Assembly (NCBI GenBank): GCA_032718475.1
Contig: JAUCBJ010000165.1
Span: 18,386-82,385 of the forward strand
DNA from: Nemertoderma westbladi
Taxonomy: Eukaryota; Xenacoelomorpha; Nemertodermatida; Nemertodermatidae
Direction: 5' to 3'
Length of the DNA: 64,000 nt
A program made the position numbers and the translations under genes. Under the pieces are notes generated by a model that was not told the origin of the DNA, did not search any database, and saw nothing but the letters and a program-made list of their open reading frames with translations. Positions 21,681 through 31,713 of this stretch are shown here, piece by piece; the stretch's first letter is position 1, and each line of letters starts with the position of its first letter.

Positions 21681-22904
21681 CATAGTGATAATTACAAATA
21701 AAATGAAATAAAGCGAAAAACAGCAGAAGGGTTTTCATAATTGGCTGCTACCTGACTACTATTCTCATTAAGTAGCAGCAGTAACGTGTGACTAATCGAT
21801 GTTCAACTGATCGATTAGTTAGTTCTCTCTTAGGAAGACACTGATACGATATTAGGGGCTCACCTATAGTGATTAACCCCAGTACAATCTATTCATAAGC
21901 AATATATATAATGCATTTACTGTATGAGAATGATATAGATTGCGCAACACGTGATCTTCCCATTGATTGACGCGACCCACGAGGCCCTATTGCTACCTTG
22001 ACTTTACTAGGTAGTAATCCCCTTATTGGTTGGTGATAATTGCGTTGTAGTATCCTGACTAGCTAACTACTGCTGTCCCGTCTACTCGGTAGGTAAGTAT
22101 CCCGAGTTTGTGTCAGGGTGTAGTCCATGACTCATCGTGAGTCATCCCTACAGTACGGCAGTCCCTGGGAATCTGCTGGCATGGGGCGAGCCATGTAGTG
22201 TGGCGAGTTCGTATCACTACAGCTAATATGATGGGGTGGCAAAGTGCATATAGGGATAATCACGTATTGTATTGTATTTTAGATTGTATTTTATATGGTA
22301 TATTTGTGCTAGAAATTAGCCTCACCCGCTTAAATCAAAATTATATTGAATTTTGAGAATAGAATACGCATTTGTTTATCTATATGGTCCACTTCTTAAT
22401 AATAATCAATTTGTATATATTTTGGCAGCAACCATTCATTCATTGGTAGTTTGTATGTACACCAACAAACTTTCAGCATCCAGTTGCAATCTGCCAATAA
22501 TGGTATGTTCATGTTCAACACTACTACTTTCCATACATCTGCCACAATTTCATCTAACCAACCATCTTTCTTTCCTTTACTGAAATTCTCATACTCTTTA
22601 CTGCTGCATATTATCAGTTTTAAGAGTATCCCAGTCATATTTATTATTATTATCATATTAATTATACCCCCCCCCCCCCCCCTGGTGCCCCAAGCTACGT
22701 CCCTTGACCAGGTTAAATGCGAGGAAGCTGGAAAACAGTCATCAATGTTATTGTTTGTATCAATTTAAGATGATTTTTCTTCATTCTTAAGATGATTGTA
22801 CCTCTTTACATCTTCTGCATCTATCTGCATTTTGCGAGGGTTGGGCCGTTGGGGGTCAGTCTTACTCCATTTAGCCATTTAGTTAGTACAAACTGGTCTC
22901 AAAC
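21681..22904. other. Gene-free stretch
   Basis: No coding sequence is recognised. There is a C run at about 22670-22681. Confidence 0.4.
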
Positions 22905-22908
22905 TTAA

Positions 22909-24282
22909 CCCTATTAGTACCGAGCTATAAAATGTTGTACAAATACCGGGGGGGGGGTCATATTGACCCCCACCCCCCCCCCCCCCCCCCCCCCCCCCCC
23001 TCTAAAATCTACAAATTTTTACGAAAACGTCTGATTTTTTGTTTGTACTTAGGTATCACTAGTCAGGATCCGACCGAAAAAAAATAATTTTCGAAAAAAT
23101 GTACTGGGGTGGTTATTGCAGCACCAAAATTACAAGTAGTGCACAATTTTCAGAAAATTTGAAAGTTACATTTTTCGTCTAATTGTTTTTTCAATACAGG
23201 TTTTCTGGGGCGCAAAATACATTGGAAAATATTTAAAAATGATATGATTACTATAAATGGCTGTTTAGTCCTCTCTGCGTAGAAAAAAAATGAAAAAAAA
23301 CAAGTAACCAGCACTTTTCAGTTAGAACACAAAATTTTAAATTCACTTGTACGATGCTATAAATTCACATTTTCAGGTTTTCTAGGGCGCTGATTCTAAT
23401 GGAATACTAATGGAATTTGGTGCTGGCACAACAATTTTCACCCACCGGCGAAAAATACAAGTTTGAAAACTCTTATGAAATTTTTACTGATTCCATTGAA
23501 TTCAGAACCCTCACAAACCCGTATAACGCCAAGAAACAAGGTGACACAATCAATTGATATATTTGATGGTTTTCAAAATTTGGTGCTAGCACCACATTTT
23601 GCACCCACTTCCGAAAAATACAAGTTTGAGATGTCTAGTTCGATAATTATATATTCCATTGAATTCAGAACAGCCATAAACCTCTAAAACGCAAGAAATA
23701 AATTGTCACAAGCAATTTTATCTATTGAATGGATTTTCAAAATTTCGTGCTAGCACCAAAATTTGCACACAGCACCGAAAAATACAAGTTTGATACGCTT
23801 GGTGCAACTCGTATATATTTAATCGAAACCAGAACCCCAAAAAACCCCAATTGCGTAAAAAACAAGTTTCAAACAATCAATTTACAAAATTGACATATTT
23901 CAAAATTTGGTGCTGGCACCAAAATTTGGCACCCGCCGAAAAGAACAAGTTTGAAATTTCTAAAACAATTTATATGAATTCCATCGAATTGCTAATACCA
24001 AAAACCGGAGTAAATAAAAAATAGAGATGTTATAATTCATATTTAATGAAATGTAATTTTCAAAAAACGTCTCAAAAAAAGTGCTAAAAGTAGGGTTAAA
24101 AAATGGTGCTATAACTCGAAAACTACCCAATATTTTTGAAAACGGTTTTCACTACTAGGAAGACAATGGATTTTTAGGAAAAGTCATAAAATTTCAGATT
24201 CCCAACTGCGTTTGTTTTAGAATTATAATAAAAAAACCACGGGGGGGGTCATATTGACCCCCCCCCCCCGGGTTTAATAGGG
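22909..24282. mobile_element. piggyBac-like non-autonomous element (MITE), TTAA target site
   Basis: TTAA at 22905-22908 is followed by CCCTATTAGTACC, and GGGTTTAATAGGG is followed by TTAA at 24283-24286. The 8-bp CCCTATTA ends are perfect inverted repeats, with looser similarity beyond. Each end carries a subterminal palindrome, GGGGGTCATATTGACCCCC. TTAA duplication with CCC-starting ends is characteristic of the piggyBac superfamily. No transposase is encoded. Inside are a 28-C run (22973-23000) and a 163-bp degenerate tandem repeat. Confidence 0.7.
23415..24070. repeat. Degenerate tandem repeat, about 163 bp x4
   Basis: The landmark TTTGGTGCTRGCACC recurs at about 23415, 23579, 23743 and 23905. 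Each is followed by a CGAAAAATACAAGTTTGA-type segment and a TTCCATTGAATTCAGAA-type segment. An inverted, separately diverged copy of the block lies at 51860-52580. Confidence 0.8.
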
Positions 24283-25838
24283 TTAAGACCAATCGTGCCA
24301 GTGGAGTAGATAGTGTTCCCCCTGAGGTCTTTAAAATACCTGAGTGTTTAAAGTTCATCTATCCCATCATAGTAGACATGTACCGTACAACAAGAGTCCC
24401 ACAAGAAATGAAAACAAATAAGTTGGTGCCAGTTCCCAAGAAGGGCAACCTAACACTCTATGGTGCTTTTCGGGGAATCTCATTGATCTCAATTGCTGCA
24501 AAGCTATACAATAGAATTCTATTAAATCGCATCAGAGATCCCATTGAGAGACTGCTCCGTGGAAATCAGAATGGATTCCGTAAAGGTCGTGGGACCATGG
24601 AGCCCATTTTGGCACTTAGAAGGATAATTGAAGAGTTATCAAAAAAGAAAGTCAGGCATCTGGCTGTTATCTTTGTTGACTTCTTCAAGGCCTTTGATTC
24701 GGTCTCTCGCTCACGTATGTTCAGCATACTTTCATTATATGGGATTCCTGATGAAATTATTGCAGCAATCAGATCAGTATACGATGGTTCGACAACATTT
24801 GTGTCTACTGTTGACGGTGACACAGAACCATTTGAAGTGTTATGGGGCGTCCTCCAGGGAGAGACACTTGCACCATTCTTGTTCATAATTGTTGTTGACT
24901 ATGTTCTACGCATGTCCTTAGATCATCATAATGATGATGGGGTGATGATAACTCCACCTACTGGCTCCAGAAGTCGAGGAAATCCTGCCAAGTACCTAAC
25001 TGATCTAGACTTTGCTGATGACTTAGGAGTACTCCCAGAATCACTAGAGGGAGCCCAACGGCTCCTCAGCTCATTAGAACATGCTGCTTCTAGTGTTGGT
25101 CTTTTTATTAACTCCAGAAAGACCAAAATTTTGACAGTTAACTTTGAAAGTCATCAGCAAGTCTCTGTTCGGATGAGCATAAGCTCAAAAGATGGTATGC
25201 TTGAGCATGTGGATGACTTCTGCTACCTGGGATCATGGATCCGGAAGTCAGGTGAGGACCTTCGAATACGTAAGGGAAAGGCATGGGCAGCCTTGAATAG
25301 GCTTTCCAGGATTTGGAAGTCACCGAGAATTAATCGGACACTTAAGGTCCGGTTATTTAGAGCAGCAGTAGTTCCAGTACTCCTCTATGAGAGTCCATGC
25401 TGGGCTCTAACTGCTGAGGACACCAAATCTCTGGATGGCACATTCACAAGAATGCTACGCCGGGTTCATTGTGTCAAGTTCAATGCACACATCTCCAACC
25501 AGACACTATATAACATTGGAGGTGTCTCATTGGTTCCCCCAAGCTTGACACTAGAACAAAATCGCCTCCGCTTTGCAGGACATTGCTTTCGCCGTGAGGA
25601 CAAGCCAGTGCATAATCTTGTACTTTGGCAGCCTCATGGAGTGAATAAGCATGGTGGACAGCCCATGACTTTCTTGAGACGCATCCTTAAAGGACACTGG
25701 CCTTGAAGATGCGGATGATCTAGCAAATGTAATGGGTGATAGGGAGTTATGGCGGTGCAATTTTGTCGATAAGCCGGCACAGCATTCTTAAAAATGCAGC
25801 TGCAATGCAGCATGCCGATCCTAGTAGTAGTAGTAGTA
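24283..25838 (+). mobile_element. RTE-type LINE copy 2 (5'-truncated)
   Basis: Homology to copies 1 and 3 starts at the AAGACCAATCG segment directly at the right TTAA of the MITE and runs through the RT and C-terminal domain. It ends in a TAGTAGTAGTAGTA tail at about 25823-25838. The 5' truncation removes all endonuclease and the start of the RT. Confidence 0.85.
24285..25706 (+). pseudogene. RTE-type reverse transcriptase, copy 2
   Basis: The frame is open from the truncation point at 24285 to a stop at 25706. It carries KKGNLTLYGAFRGIS, GFRKGRGT, VDFFKAFDSVSR, GVLQGETLAPF and DFADDLGVL. An extra C near 25686, compared with copy 3, shifts the frame, so the last 35 or so residues (through the DRELWRCNF end) are lost. 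The QGD of the sister copies reads QGE here. No endonuclease is present, so it cannot be autonomous. Confidence 0.85.
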
Positions 25839-26239
25839 AGAATGCAGTGTATAATAATAATCAAGCAACGATCAGCCGAGGAATTGCAGAATAACTGAGT
25901 AATAATAATACAATACAGAGTACTGTAGGACTGTAGAGCAATAGGCCAGATAGATACCCTCAACCAAACCAAACATACTGTACATTGTACAGTGGCTGTA
26001 CATTGTACAGTATGTTTGGTTTGGTTGAGGGTATCTGGAACTGAAATTAAATTAAAAAAAATTAAAAAAAAACTTAAAAGTACATACAGTAGAGTAAAGT
26101 ACGGGGCTGGCGCAGTAGTAATTTGAGTCTTTGAGCCTTAATGAGCCTTTGACTTAGAACTAAAACCGTAGTTTTGATCACGTAAACCTTGTTGCAAACT
26201 GGTTCATTGTTCATCACTAAAAATCAGCTGTTCACTGGT
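25839..26239. other. Gene-free spacer with perfect palindrome
   Basis: Apart from the palindrome at 25952-26036, the stretch is AT-rich spacer between the RTE copy and the Gypsy remnant. Confidence 0.5.
25952..26036. repeat. Perfect 41-bp inverted repeat with 3-bp loop
   Basis: The left arm starts AGATACCCTCAACC and ends TGTACATTGTACAG. The loop is TGG. The right arm is its exact reverse complement and ends GGGTATCT. Each inner arm contains the self-complementary CTGTACATTGTACAG-type segment. The structure could extrude as a cruciform or be transcribed into a stable hairpin RNA. It could also arise by template switching. Confidence 0.95.
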
Positions 26240-26248
26240 ATGTTGATC

Positions 26249-26905
26249 TCACTGAAGAAAAACTTCTTTTGATGATAAGCCTTGGTTATGGATTCGTGAA
26301 TTGAGTGAGTTAGTAGCCGTAGCTAAATTGACTGCAGATATAGGTCCACCTGATGGACATAACCGCAAAAATTCAATCTCAATTTCCTGAATGATTTTGT
26401 CAACAATACAGTTTTTATTAGCATTTTTATTAATAGGCCCAGGATCAATAGTTATATTGTAAAGCAATAGCAGTTGATTTTATTTTAAGCCCTGAAATCC
26501 TGGTCCACAATCTAATCATACTATAGATACTTGACAAAGAATCAATGGAGTGAGAAGTAGCATCAAGGCGTCACTTAAGGTAGGAGCAGTTTCTATAATT
26601 GATTGTGTAGCAGTGTATAATGAAGAATTATCACAACGGACAAAAATTTTCTGTTTCTCTCTCCGAATAACATCAGCCGAAAATGCAACTCCTGGTGAAA
26701 CAGATGGTTTAAACAATGATTGCTCAAACACCTCATTAGGAAGAACCTTCATGGATATACATTGAGGACAATCCATGAATCCATGATTGAGGAGGACTTG
26801 ATCGCCCAAAAGTAGTGGTTGAAAACTTTCATGAGCTGCCATTTCGATGGATGTTGAAACTGTATAGTGCAGTAAGAATACCTGGAAGGATTGCTTTAGG
26901 AACAA
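26249..26905 (-). pseudogene. Gypsy-type integrase fragment
   Basis: An integrase zinc-like segment (CPQCISMK after a His-containing stretch) is followed by GVAFSADVIRR, where the Asp would be the first catalytic residue. DCGPGFQGLK then carries the second Asp region. NKNCIVDKIIQEIEIE carries the Glu, and an ISAVNLATATNSLNSRI region follows. Stops lie near 26515 and 26480. Integrases insert the cDNA copy of LTR elements; this one is dead. Confidence 0.75.
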
Positions 26906-27504
26906 TAATTAAATCTCGACCTGGAAGAAATGGGTCATCGTGGCAAACGACAAATTAACCATTACTAATTGAAGCAGCTCGAAGATATTGGCGCAAATCA
27001 CAAGCCTTCATAGTTTTCTTAGGAGGATGTGTTCCTTGAGTGAGATGTGAATAGAATCTGCGCAATACTGCTCAATAATGTTGTGCCGATTTCCAGCCAG
27101 AAGGGTTTAGATAAGGCATTCGATCCATGCCTGTTAAGACATCAGTAATATCAGATAGAAGTATCCGCACATATAAAATAATTTCAATAAATGCGGTAAC
27201 TAAGCGATGACTATCTGGTGGTTTTTTTTACAAGGAAGCTAGGTGAGGCATAAAGAACCTCAACTATAACATCCTCCGGCTTCTGCAGCACTCCAAGAGC
27301 TTCTAGTTTATCAGCTTCAGCCTGAAGCAGAGATAAATTTGAACAATTATAAAATGGGACAGGACCCTTTCGAGGTGGAGGCAGGACTGCGCCAATTTTA
27401 ACAGTGGCATGGATAACACCACTTTTGTCATTATATGACTGGATTTTTAGATTAAAAACATTCTCATAGTATAAATGAAGATTGATTAATTTCTGTCGCT
27501 GCTG
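26906..27504 (-). pseudogene. Gypsy-type RT N-terminus and contracted RT/integrase junction
   Basis: After the insertion site the frame reads QQRQKLINLH, then AVLPPPRKGPVPFYN, LQAEADKLEALGVL and ASPSFLVKK. This is the N-terminal RT landmark series of Gypsy pol. It continues SHRLVTAF in another frame, then jumps near 27050-27110 to sequence resembling the start of the integrase region (ACDLRQYLRAASIS, DDPFLPGRDLI). The RT catalytic core has been deleted. Confidence 0.7.
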
Positions 27505-27510
27505 GAAGCA

Positions 27511-27784
27511 GGACAATTTGGTCCGGGACAATTCGGTCCCGGACAATTCGGTCCGGACAATTCGGTCCCGGACAATTCGGTCCCATTAATTTTGTGTTTT
27601 AGGACCGAATTGTCCGGGACCGAATTGTCCGGGACCGAATTGTCCGGATACTGACTAGGACAATTCGGTCCCAAAACATGCTTATTAATGGGACCGAATT
27701 GTCCGGGACCGAATTGTCCGGGACCGAATTGTCCGGGACCGAATTGTCCGGGACCGAATTGTCCAGGACCGAATTGTCCGGGAC
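27511..27784. repeat. Foldback subrepeat array, left
   Basis: Five forward GGACAATTCGGTCCC units, loop CATTAATTTTGTGTTTT, three reverse units; then one forward unit, loop AAAACATGCTTATTAATG, seven reverse units. The second loop is roughly the reverse complement of the first. The array is therefore two forward-loop-reverse cassettes in tandem. Confidence 0.9.
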
Positions 27785-27808
27785 CAAATTTAATTGGTAC
27801 TATATAAT

Positions 27809-28402
27809 GGTGAATGTTCTAGAACCTTAATATATATTATCATATGGTAGCTAGTGTTTTTTTTACTAGCTAGTATTTTTTTTTTTAATAAAAAAAATTT
27901 ACTTTTTTTTGTTAACATTATTATTTATGGTAGCTATGGTGTTTTTATGGAGCTTGTGAATTATTTACTAGCTAGTAATAGTATGTATTTAAAATGTTTA
28001 AAGCTGAATTTTTTTATATACTGCGTAAGTATAATATTATATGTGTTGTTGGTTGGTAACAAGCCTAAACTATTATCCTAGATAATAGCTGGATCTCATT
28101 CAGGGACTGTTATAATATCATCAATATTATTGTTGGTAATTAATATAATCAGCAACAGTTTAGGCCTAATTCTGAAATATCAATGTTTTCACAAGTGTTT
28201 TTATAATTTCAAGGAAATGCTAGCTAGTAAAAAAAAACATTAGCTACACCTTAATAAATAATATATAATAATGTTCTCGAACACTACCAATAACAAAAAT
28301 AAAAAAAATACAGTATTTTTAAAATTTCAAAAAATTCTAGCAAGTAAATCACACTAGCTACCATAACAAATATCTCTACTAATGTTCTAGAACATTCACC
28401 AA
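27809..28402. repeat. AT-rich imperfect inverted repeat inside the foldback element
   Basis: GGTGAATGTTCTAGAAC with TATGGTAGCTAGTG downstream (27809-27857) is mirrored at 28351-28402. Related inner copies occur near 27925-27975 and 28210-28290. It has MITE-like structure and no ORF of interest. Confidence 0.7.
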
Positions 28403-28436
28403 TATCAATTCCAATACCAATATCAATACCAATATC

Positions 28437-30292
28437 TACAGGAGCTAATAAACCAACAGGTTGATGCCATCAATGATGCTGACGACAGCAGGCAATCATC
28501 CCAGGCATGGAAATCGATCAATCTGCTTACTGGGCGGAAAAGCCAACCAACCACCAAGGTTAAGGCTGAATCACCAGCCGATCGCCTCAATGGTTGGAAA
28601 GCCCACTTTGAAAAGCTCCTCAATAATGACAGGGTATTGCCTGATAACTTTAACTTTATAGAAGTAAAAGTGTCTGAGTCTGTACTCCCAGATATTCCCA
28701 TTGGCGATATCTCCTTTGCAGAAGTGAAGGCTGCTGCAAAGAGCATTAAGACCAATCGTGCCAGTGGAGTAGATGGTGTTCCCCCTGAGGTCTTTAAAAT
28801 ACCTGAGTGTTTGAAGCTCATATATCCCATCATAGTAGACATGTACCGTACAACAAGAGTCCCACAAGAAATGAAAACAAATAAGTTGGTGCCAGTTCCC
28901 AAGAAGGGCAACCTAACACTCTATGGTTCTTTTCGGGGAATCTCATTGATCTCGATTGCTGCAAAACTATACAATAGAATTCTATTAAATCGCATCAGGG
29001 ATCCCATTGAGAGACTGCTACGTGGAAATCAGAATGGGTTCCGTAAAGGTCGTGGGACCATGGAGCCCATTTTGGCACTTAGAAGGATAATTGAAGAGTT
29101 ATCAAAAAAGAAAGACAGGCATCTGGCTGTTATCTTTGTTGACTTCTTCAAGGCCTTTGATTCAGTCTCTCGCTCACGTATGTTCAGCATACTTTCATTA
29201 TATGGGATTCCTGATGAAATTATTGCAGCAATCAGATCAGTATACGATGGTTCGACAACATTTGTGTCTACTGTTGACGGTGACACAGAACCATTTGAAG
29301 TGTTATGGGGCGTCCTCCAAGGAGACACACTTGCACCATTCTTGTTCATTATTGTGGTTGACTATGTTCTACGCATGTCCTTAGATCATCATAATGATGA
29401 TGGGGTGATGATAACTCCACCTACTGGCTCCAGAAGTCGAGGAAATCCTGCCAAGTACCTAACTGATCTAGACTTTGCTGATGACTTAGGAGTACTCTCA
29501 GAATCATTAGAGGGAGCCCAGCGGCTCCTCAGCTCATTAGAACATGCTCCTTCTAGTGTTGGTCTTTTTATTAACTCCAGAAAGACCAAAATTCTGACAG
29601 TTAACTTTGAAAGTCCTCAGCAAGTCTCTGATCGGTTGAGCATAAGCTCAAAGGATGGTATGCTTGAACATGTGGACGACTTCTGTTACCTGGGATCATG
29701 GATCCGGAAGTCAGGTGAGGACCTTCGAATACGTAAGGGAAAGGCATGGGCAGCCTTGAATAGGCTTTCCAGGATCTGGAAGTCACCTATAATTAATCGG
29801 AAACTTAAGGTCCGATTATTTAGAGCAGCAGTAGTTCCAGTACTCCTCTACGGGAGTCCATGCTGGGCTCTAACTGCTGAGGACACCAAATCTCTGGATG
29901 GCACATTCACAAGAATGCTACGCCGGGTACATTGTGTCAAGTACAATGCACACATCTCCAACCAGACACTATATAACATTGGAGGTGTCTCATTGGTTCC
30001 CCCAAGCTTGACACTAGAACAAAATCGCCTCCGCTTTGCAGGACATTGCTTTCGCCGTGAGGACCAGCCAGTGCATAATCTTGTACTTTGGCAGCCTCAT
30101 GGAGTGAATAAGCATGGTGGACAGCCCATGACTTTCTTGAGACGCATCTTAAAGGACACTGGCCTTAAAGATGCGGATGATCTAGCAAATGTCATGGGTG
30201 ATAGGGAGTTGTGGCGGTGCAATTTTGTTGACAAGCCGGCACAGCATTCTTAAAAATGCAGCTGCAATGCAGCATGCCGATCCTAGTAGTAG
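28437..30292 (+). mobile_element. RTE-type LINE copy 3 (5'-truncated, youngest-looking)
   Basis: The copy is bounded by TACCAATATC at 28427-28436 and again at 30293-30302, a 10-bp target-site duplication. It begins in the linker between endonuclease and RT and ends in a short TAGTAGTAG tail. It is the only copy whose RT frame is unbroken from the truncation point to the stop codon. Confidence 0.9.
28442..30253 (+). CDS. RTE-type reverse transcriptase ORF, copy 3 (no endonuclease)
   Basis: The frame is open for about 604 codons from the element's 5' truncation to TAA at 30253. It has the complete RT series (KKGNLTLYGSFRGIS, GFRKGRGT, VDFFKAFDSVSR, GVLQGDTLAPF, DFADDLGVL) and the C-terminal domain ending DRELWRCNFVDKPAQHS. 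Internal ATGs exist (for example 28841), but the natural N-terminus and endonuclease are missing, so the protein may never be made. The unbroken frame implies a recent insertion. It serves as the reference for locating breaks in the other copies. Confidence 0.85.
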   Translation, partial: ELINQQVDAINDADDSRQSSQAWKSINLLTGRKSQPTTKVKAESPADRLNGWKAHFEKLLNNDRVLPDNFNFIEVKVSESVLPDIPIGDISFAEVKAAAKSIKTNRASGVDGVPPEVFKIPECLKLIYPIIVDMYRTTRVPQEMKTNKLVPVPKKGNLTLYGSFRGISLISIAAKLYNRILLNRIRDPIERLLRGNQNGFRKGRGTMEPILALRRIIEELSKKKDRHLAVIFVDFFKAFDSVSRSRMFSILSLYGIPDEIIAAIRSVYDGSTTFVSTVDGDTEPFEVLWGVLQGDTLAPFLFIIVVDYVLRMSLDHHNDDGVMITPPTGSRSRGNPAKYLTDLDFADDLGVLSESLEGAQRLLSSLEHAPSSVGLFINSRKTKILTVNFESPQQVSDRLSISSKDGMLEHVDDFCYLGSWIRKSGEDLRIRKGKAWAALNRLSRIWKSPIINRKLKVRLFRAAVVPVLLYGSPCWALTAEDTKSLDGTFTRMLRRVHCVKYNAHISNQTLYNIGGVSLVPPSLTLEQNRLRFAGHCFRREDQPVHNLVLWQPHGVNKHGGQPMTFLRRILKDTGLKDADDLANVMGDRELWRCNFVDKPAQHS

Positions 30293-30334
30293 TACCAATA
30301 TCAAAAAAGCACTAAAAAGTTGCTTATCAGGAAC

Positions 30335-30562
30335 CGGACAATTCGGTCCCGGACAATTCGGTCCCGGACAATTCGGTCCCGGACAATTCGGTCCCGGACA
30401 ATTCGGTCCTAGGACAATTCGGTCCTAGGACAATTCGGTCCCGGACAATTCGGTCCCGGACAATTCGGTCCCATTTATTTAGTGTTTTGGGACCGAATTG
30501 TCCGGGACCGAATTGTCCGGGACCGAATTGTCCGGACCGAATTGTCCGGGACCGAATTGTCC
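30335..30562. repeat. Foldback subrepeat array, right
   Basis: Nine forward GGACAATTCGGTCCC/T units, loop CATTTATTTAGTGTTTT, five reverse units. The loop resembles the first loop of the left array, so this is a third cassette of the same design. Confidence 0.9.
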
Positions 30563-30785
30563 TACATCCGTCGCTGCTGTGGGTTTAGTAATTCATGAGG
30601 ATGAAGGGTTACATAATCGGAGAAAGGAGTAGTGATAGTGTGGATTTTATGGTTAGCTGTGCTCACATTCGGTTGAATAATATGCTCATTAGTAATGCTG
30701 GGAGTTGTAGTAAGAGATAACCCAGATGTTGGTTACGAGGTATAGAAATGATATTATCACATGTATTAATTATTCGAATAGAATT

Positions 30786-31478
30786 TTATATTATACAGGA
30801 AACAGATACATTATTAATTGGTGAATGAATGTCTGGCTGCAAAAGGACTTCGATATCATTAAGATACAAAAGAGTGTCACTCCAAACTTGGAGGAACTGA
30901 CCAGGGTATAGTGTTGTTTGTTCCTTGTTACGTAATAACATTGCAGGTTGGGAACATTGAATGTCAGAGTCAGGGCATTTAGAACTGTAGGTTACAATAG
31001 TATCACCAATATTAATCTCTTGTGCAAGCAGGGATACCTCTATTTTGTTGCAATAACAAAATGGCACACCACCCAGAATGTCTTGATTGTCAGCAACGAG
31101 AGCCTCTAGGTTAAGTACAATATTACCAAAAAATAATTCAACATTGACTTCACCAACAATATTTAATTGACCACCAACTTGACTCGCAGATTGTGCCGAT
31201 TTCATTATTGGCATCCCAGGTAATGTTGCTAATGACAGAGAAACTAAATTGCCATTTGCCCCTGTATCAATTAGGATCTTACATGCTGTGGAATTGTAAA
31301 AACAGAAAAACAATAGTGAAGGCATACACTGAACACGATTCATTGAAATAGCATACACAGAGGGATCGTCTTCATTCTGATTTATTTCAGGAACTGCATC
31401 AGCAGCATCCTCCAAATCAATTTCAACATTAAAAGACATGTTATTTGAGACTTTTCGAATTTCGAAATGTACCATCAA
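30786..31478 (-). pseudogene. Gypsy-type aspartic protease region
   Basis: The frame contains KILIDTGANGNLVS, the retropepsin active-site D-T-G-A box, followed by a beta-rich segment with DILGGVPFC, the usual ILG landmark. An N-terminal acidic linker precedes it. The frame ends at a stop at 30786, about 200 bp before the RT start, although open sequence continues in another frame (TITTPFSDYV, LHPHELLNP) to the insertion site. A zinc motif (CVLCKSSGHPF) lies just upstream, at about 31560-31500, with a stop in it. Confidence 0.75.
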
Positions 31479-31713
31479 TTAGCAATATCATGGCTAGTAA
31501 ACGGATGCCCAGATGATTTACATAAAACACAACATTTATTTGAATGGCTTGCAGCACTGTTAGAAAATTTATTGGGATAATTATGACAAGTCGACAAGAT
31601 CTGACAGATCTGTCAGATATAGATTTTATTGATCTAGGAGACACCAACAGCATTGTTATAGACATTGAGCAAGTTCTAGATTCAGGTAATCTGTGTTACA
31701 GGGGAACTGGGAA

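Larger units (their letters stand above)
27505..30569. mobile_element. Foldback element of 15-bp subrepeats, with RTE copy 3 inside
   Basis: The insertion is flanked by GTCGCTGCTG at 27495-27504 and 30570-30579. Its ends are inverted relatives (GGAAGCAGGACAATT and, in reverse complement, GGATGTAGGACAATT). Each end region is an array of GGACAATTCGGTCCC in forward then reverse orientation. Between the arrays lie an AT-rich inverted repeat and the RTE insertion. A 9-10 bp duplication and subrepeat-built inverted ends resemble classical foldback (FB-like, MuDR-related) elements. No transposase is encoded. Superfamily is an inference. Confidence 0.7.
26240..31710 (-). mobile_element. Degraded Gypsy-type LTR retrotransposon with nested insertions
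   Basis: In minus-strand order the element shows a gag zinc motif (about 31560-31500), a protease (31478-30786), the RT N-terminus interrupted by a foldback element, a contracted RT-to-integrase junction, and an integrase. Most of the RT core is missing between about 27110 and 27050. Removing the 3,065-bp insertion and one copy of the 10-bp duplication restores the pol frame. No flanking LTRs were identified. End coordinates are approximate. Confidence 0.75.

Noticed and set aside
27486-27787. Minus-strand ORFs with PDNSV repeats
   Set aside because: Translation of the 15-bp foldback subrepeat; no evidence of coding.
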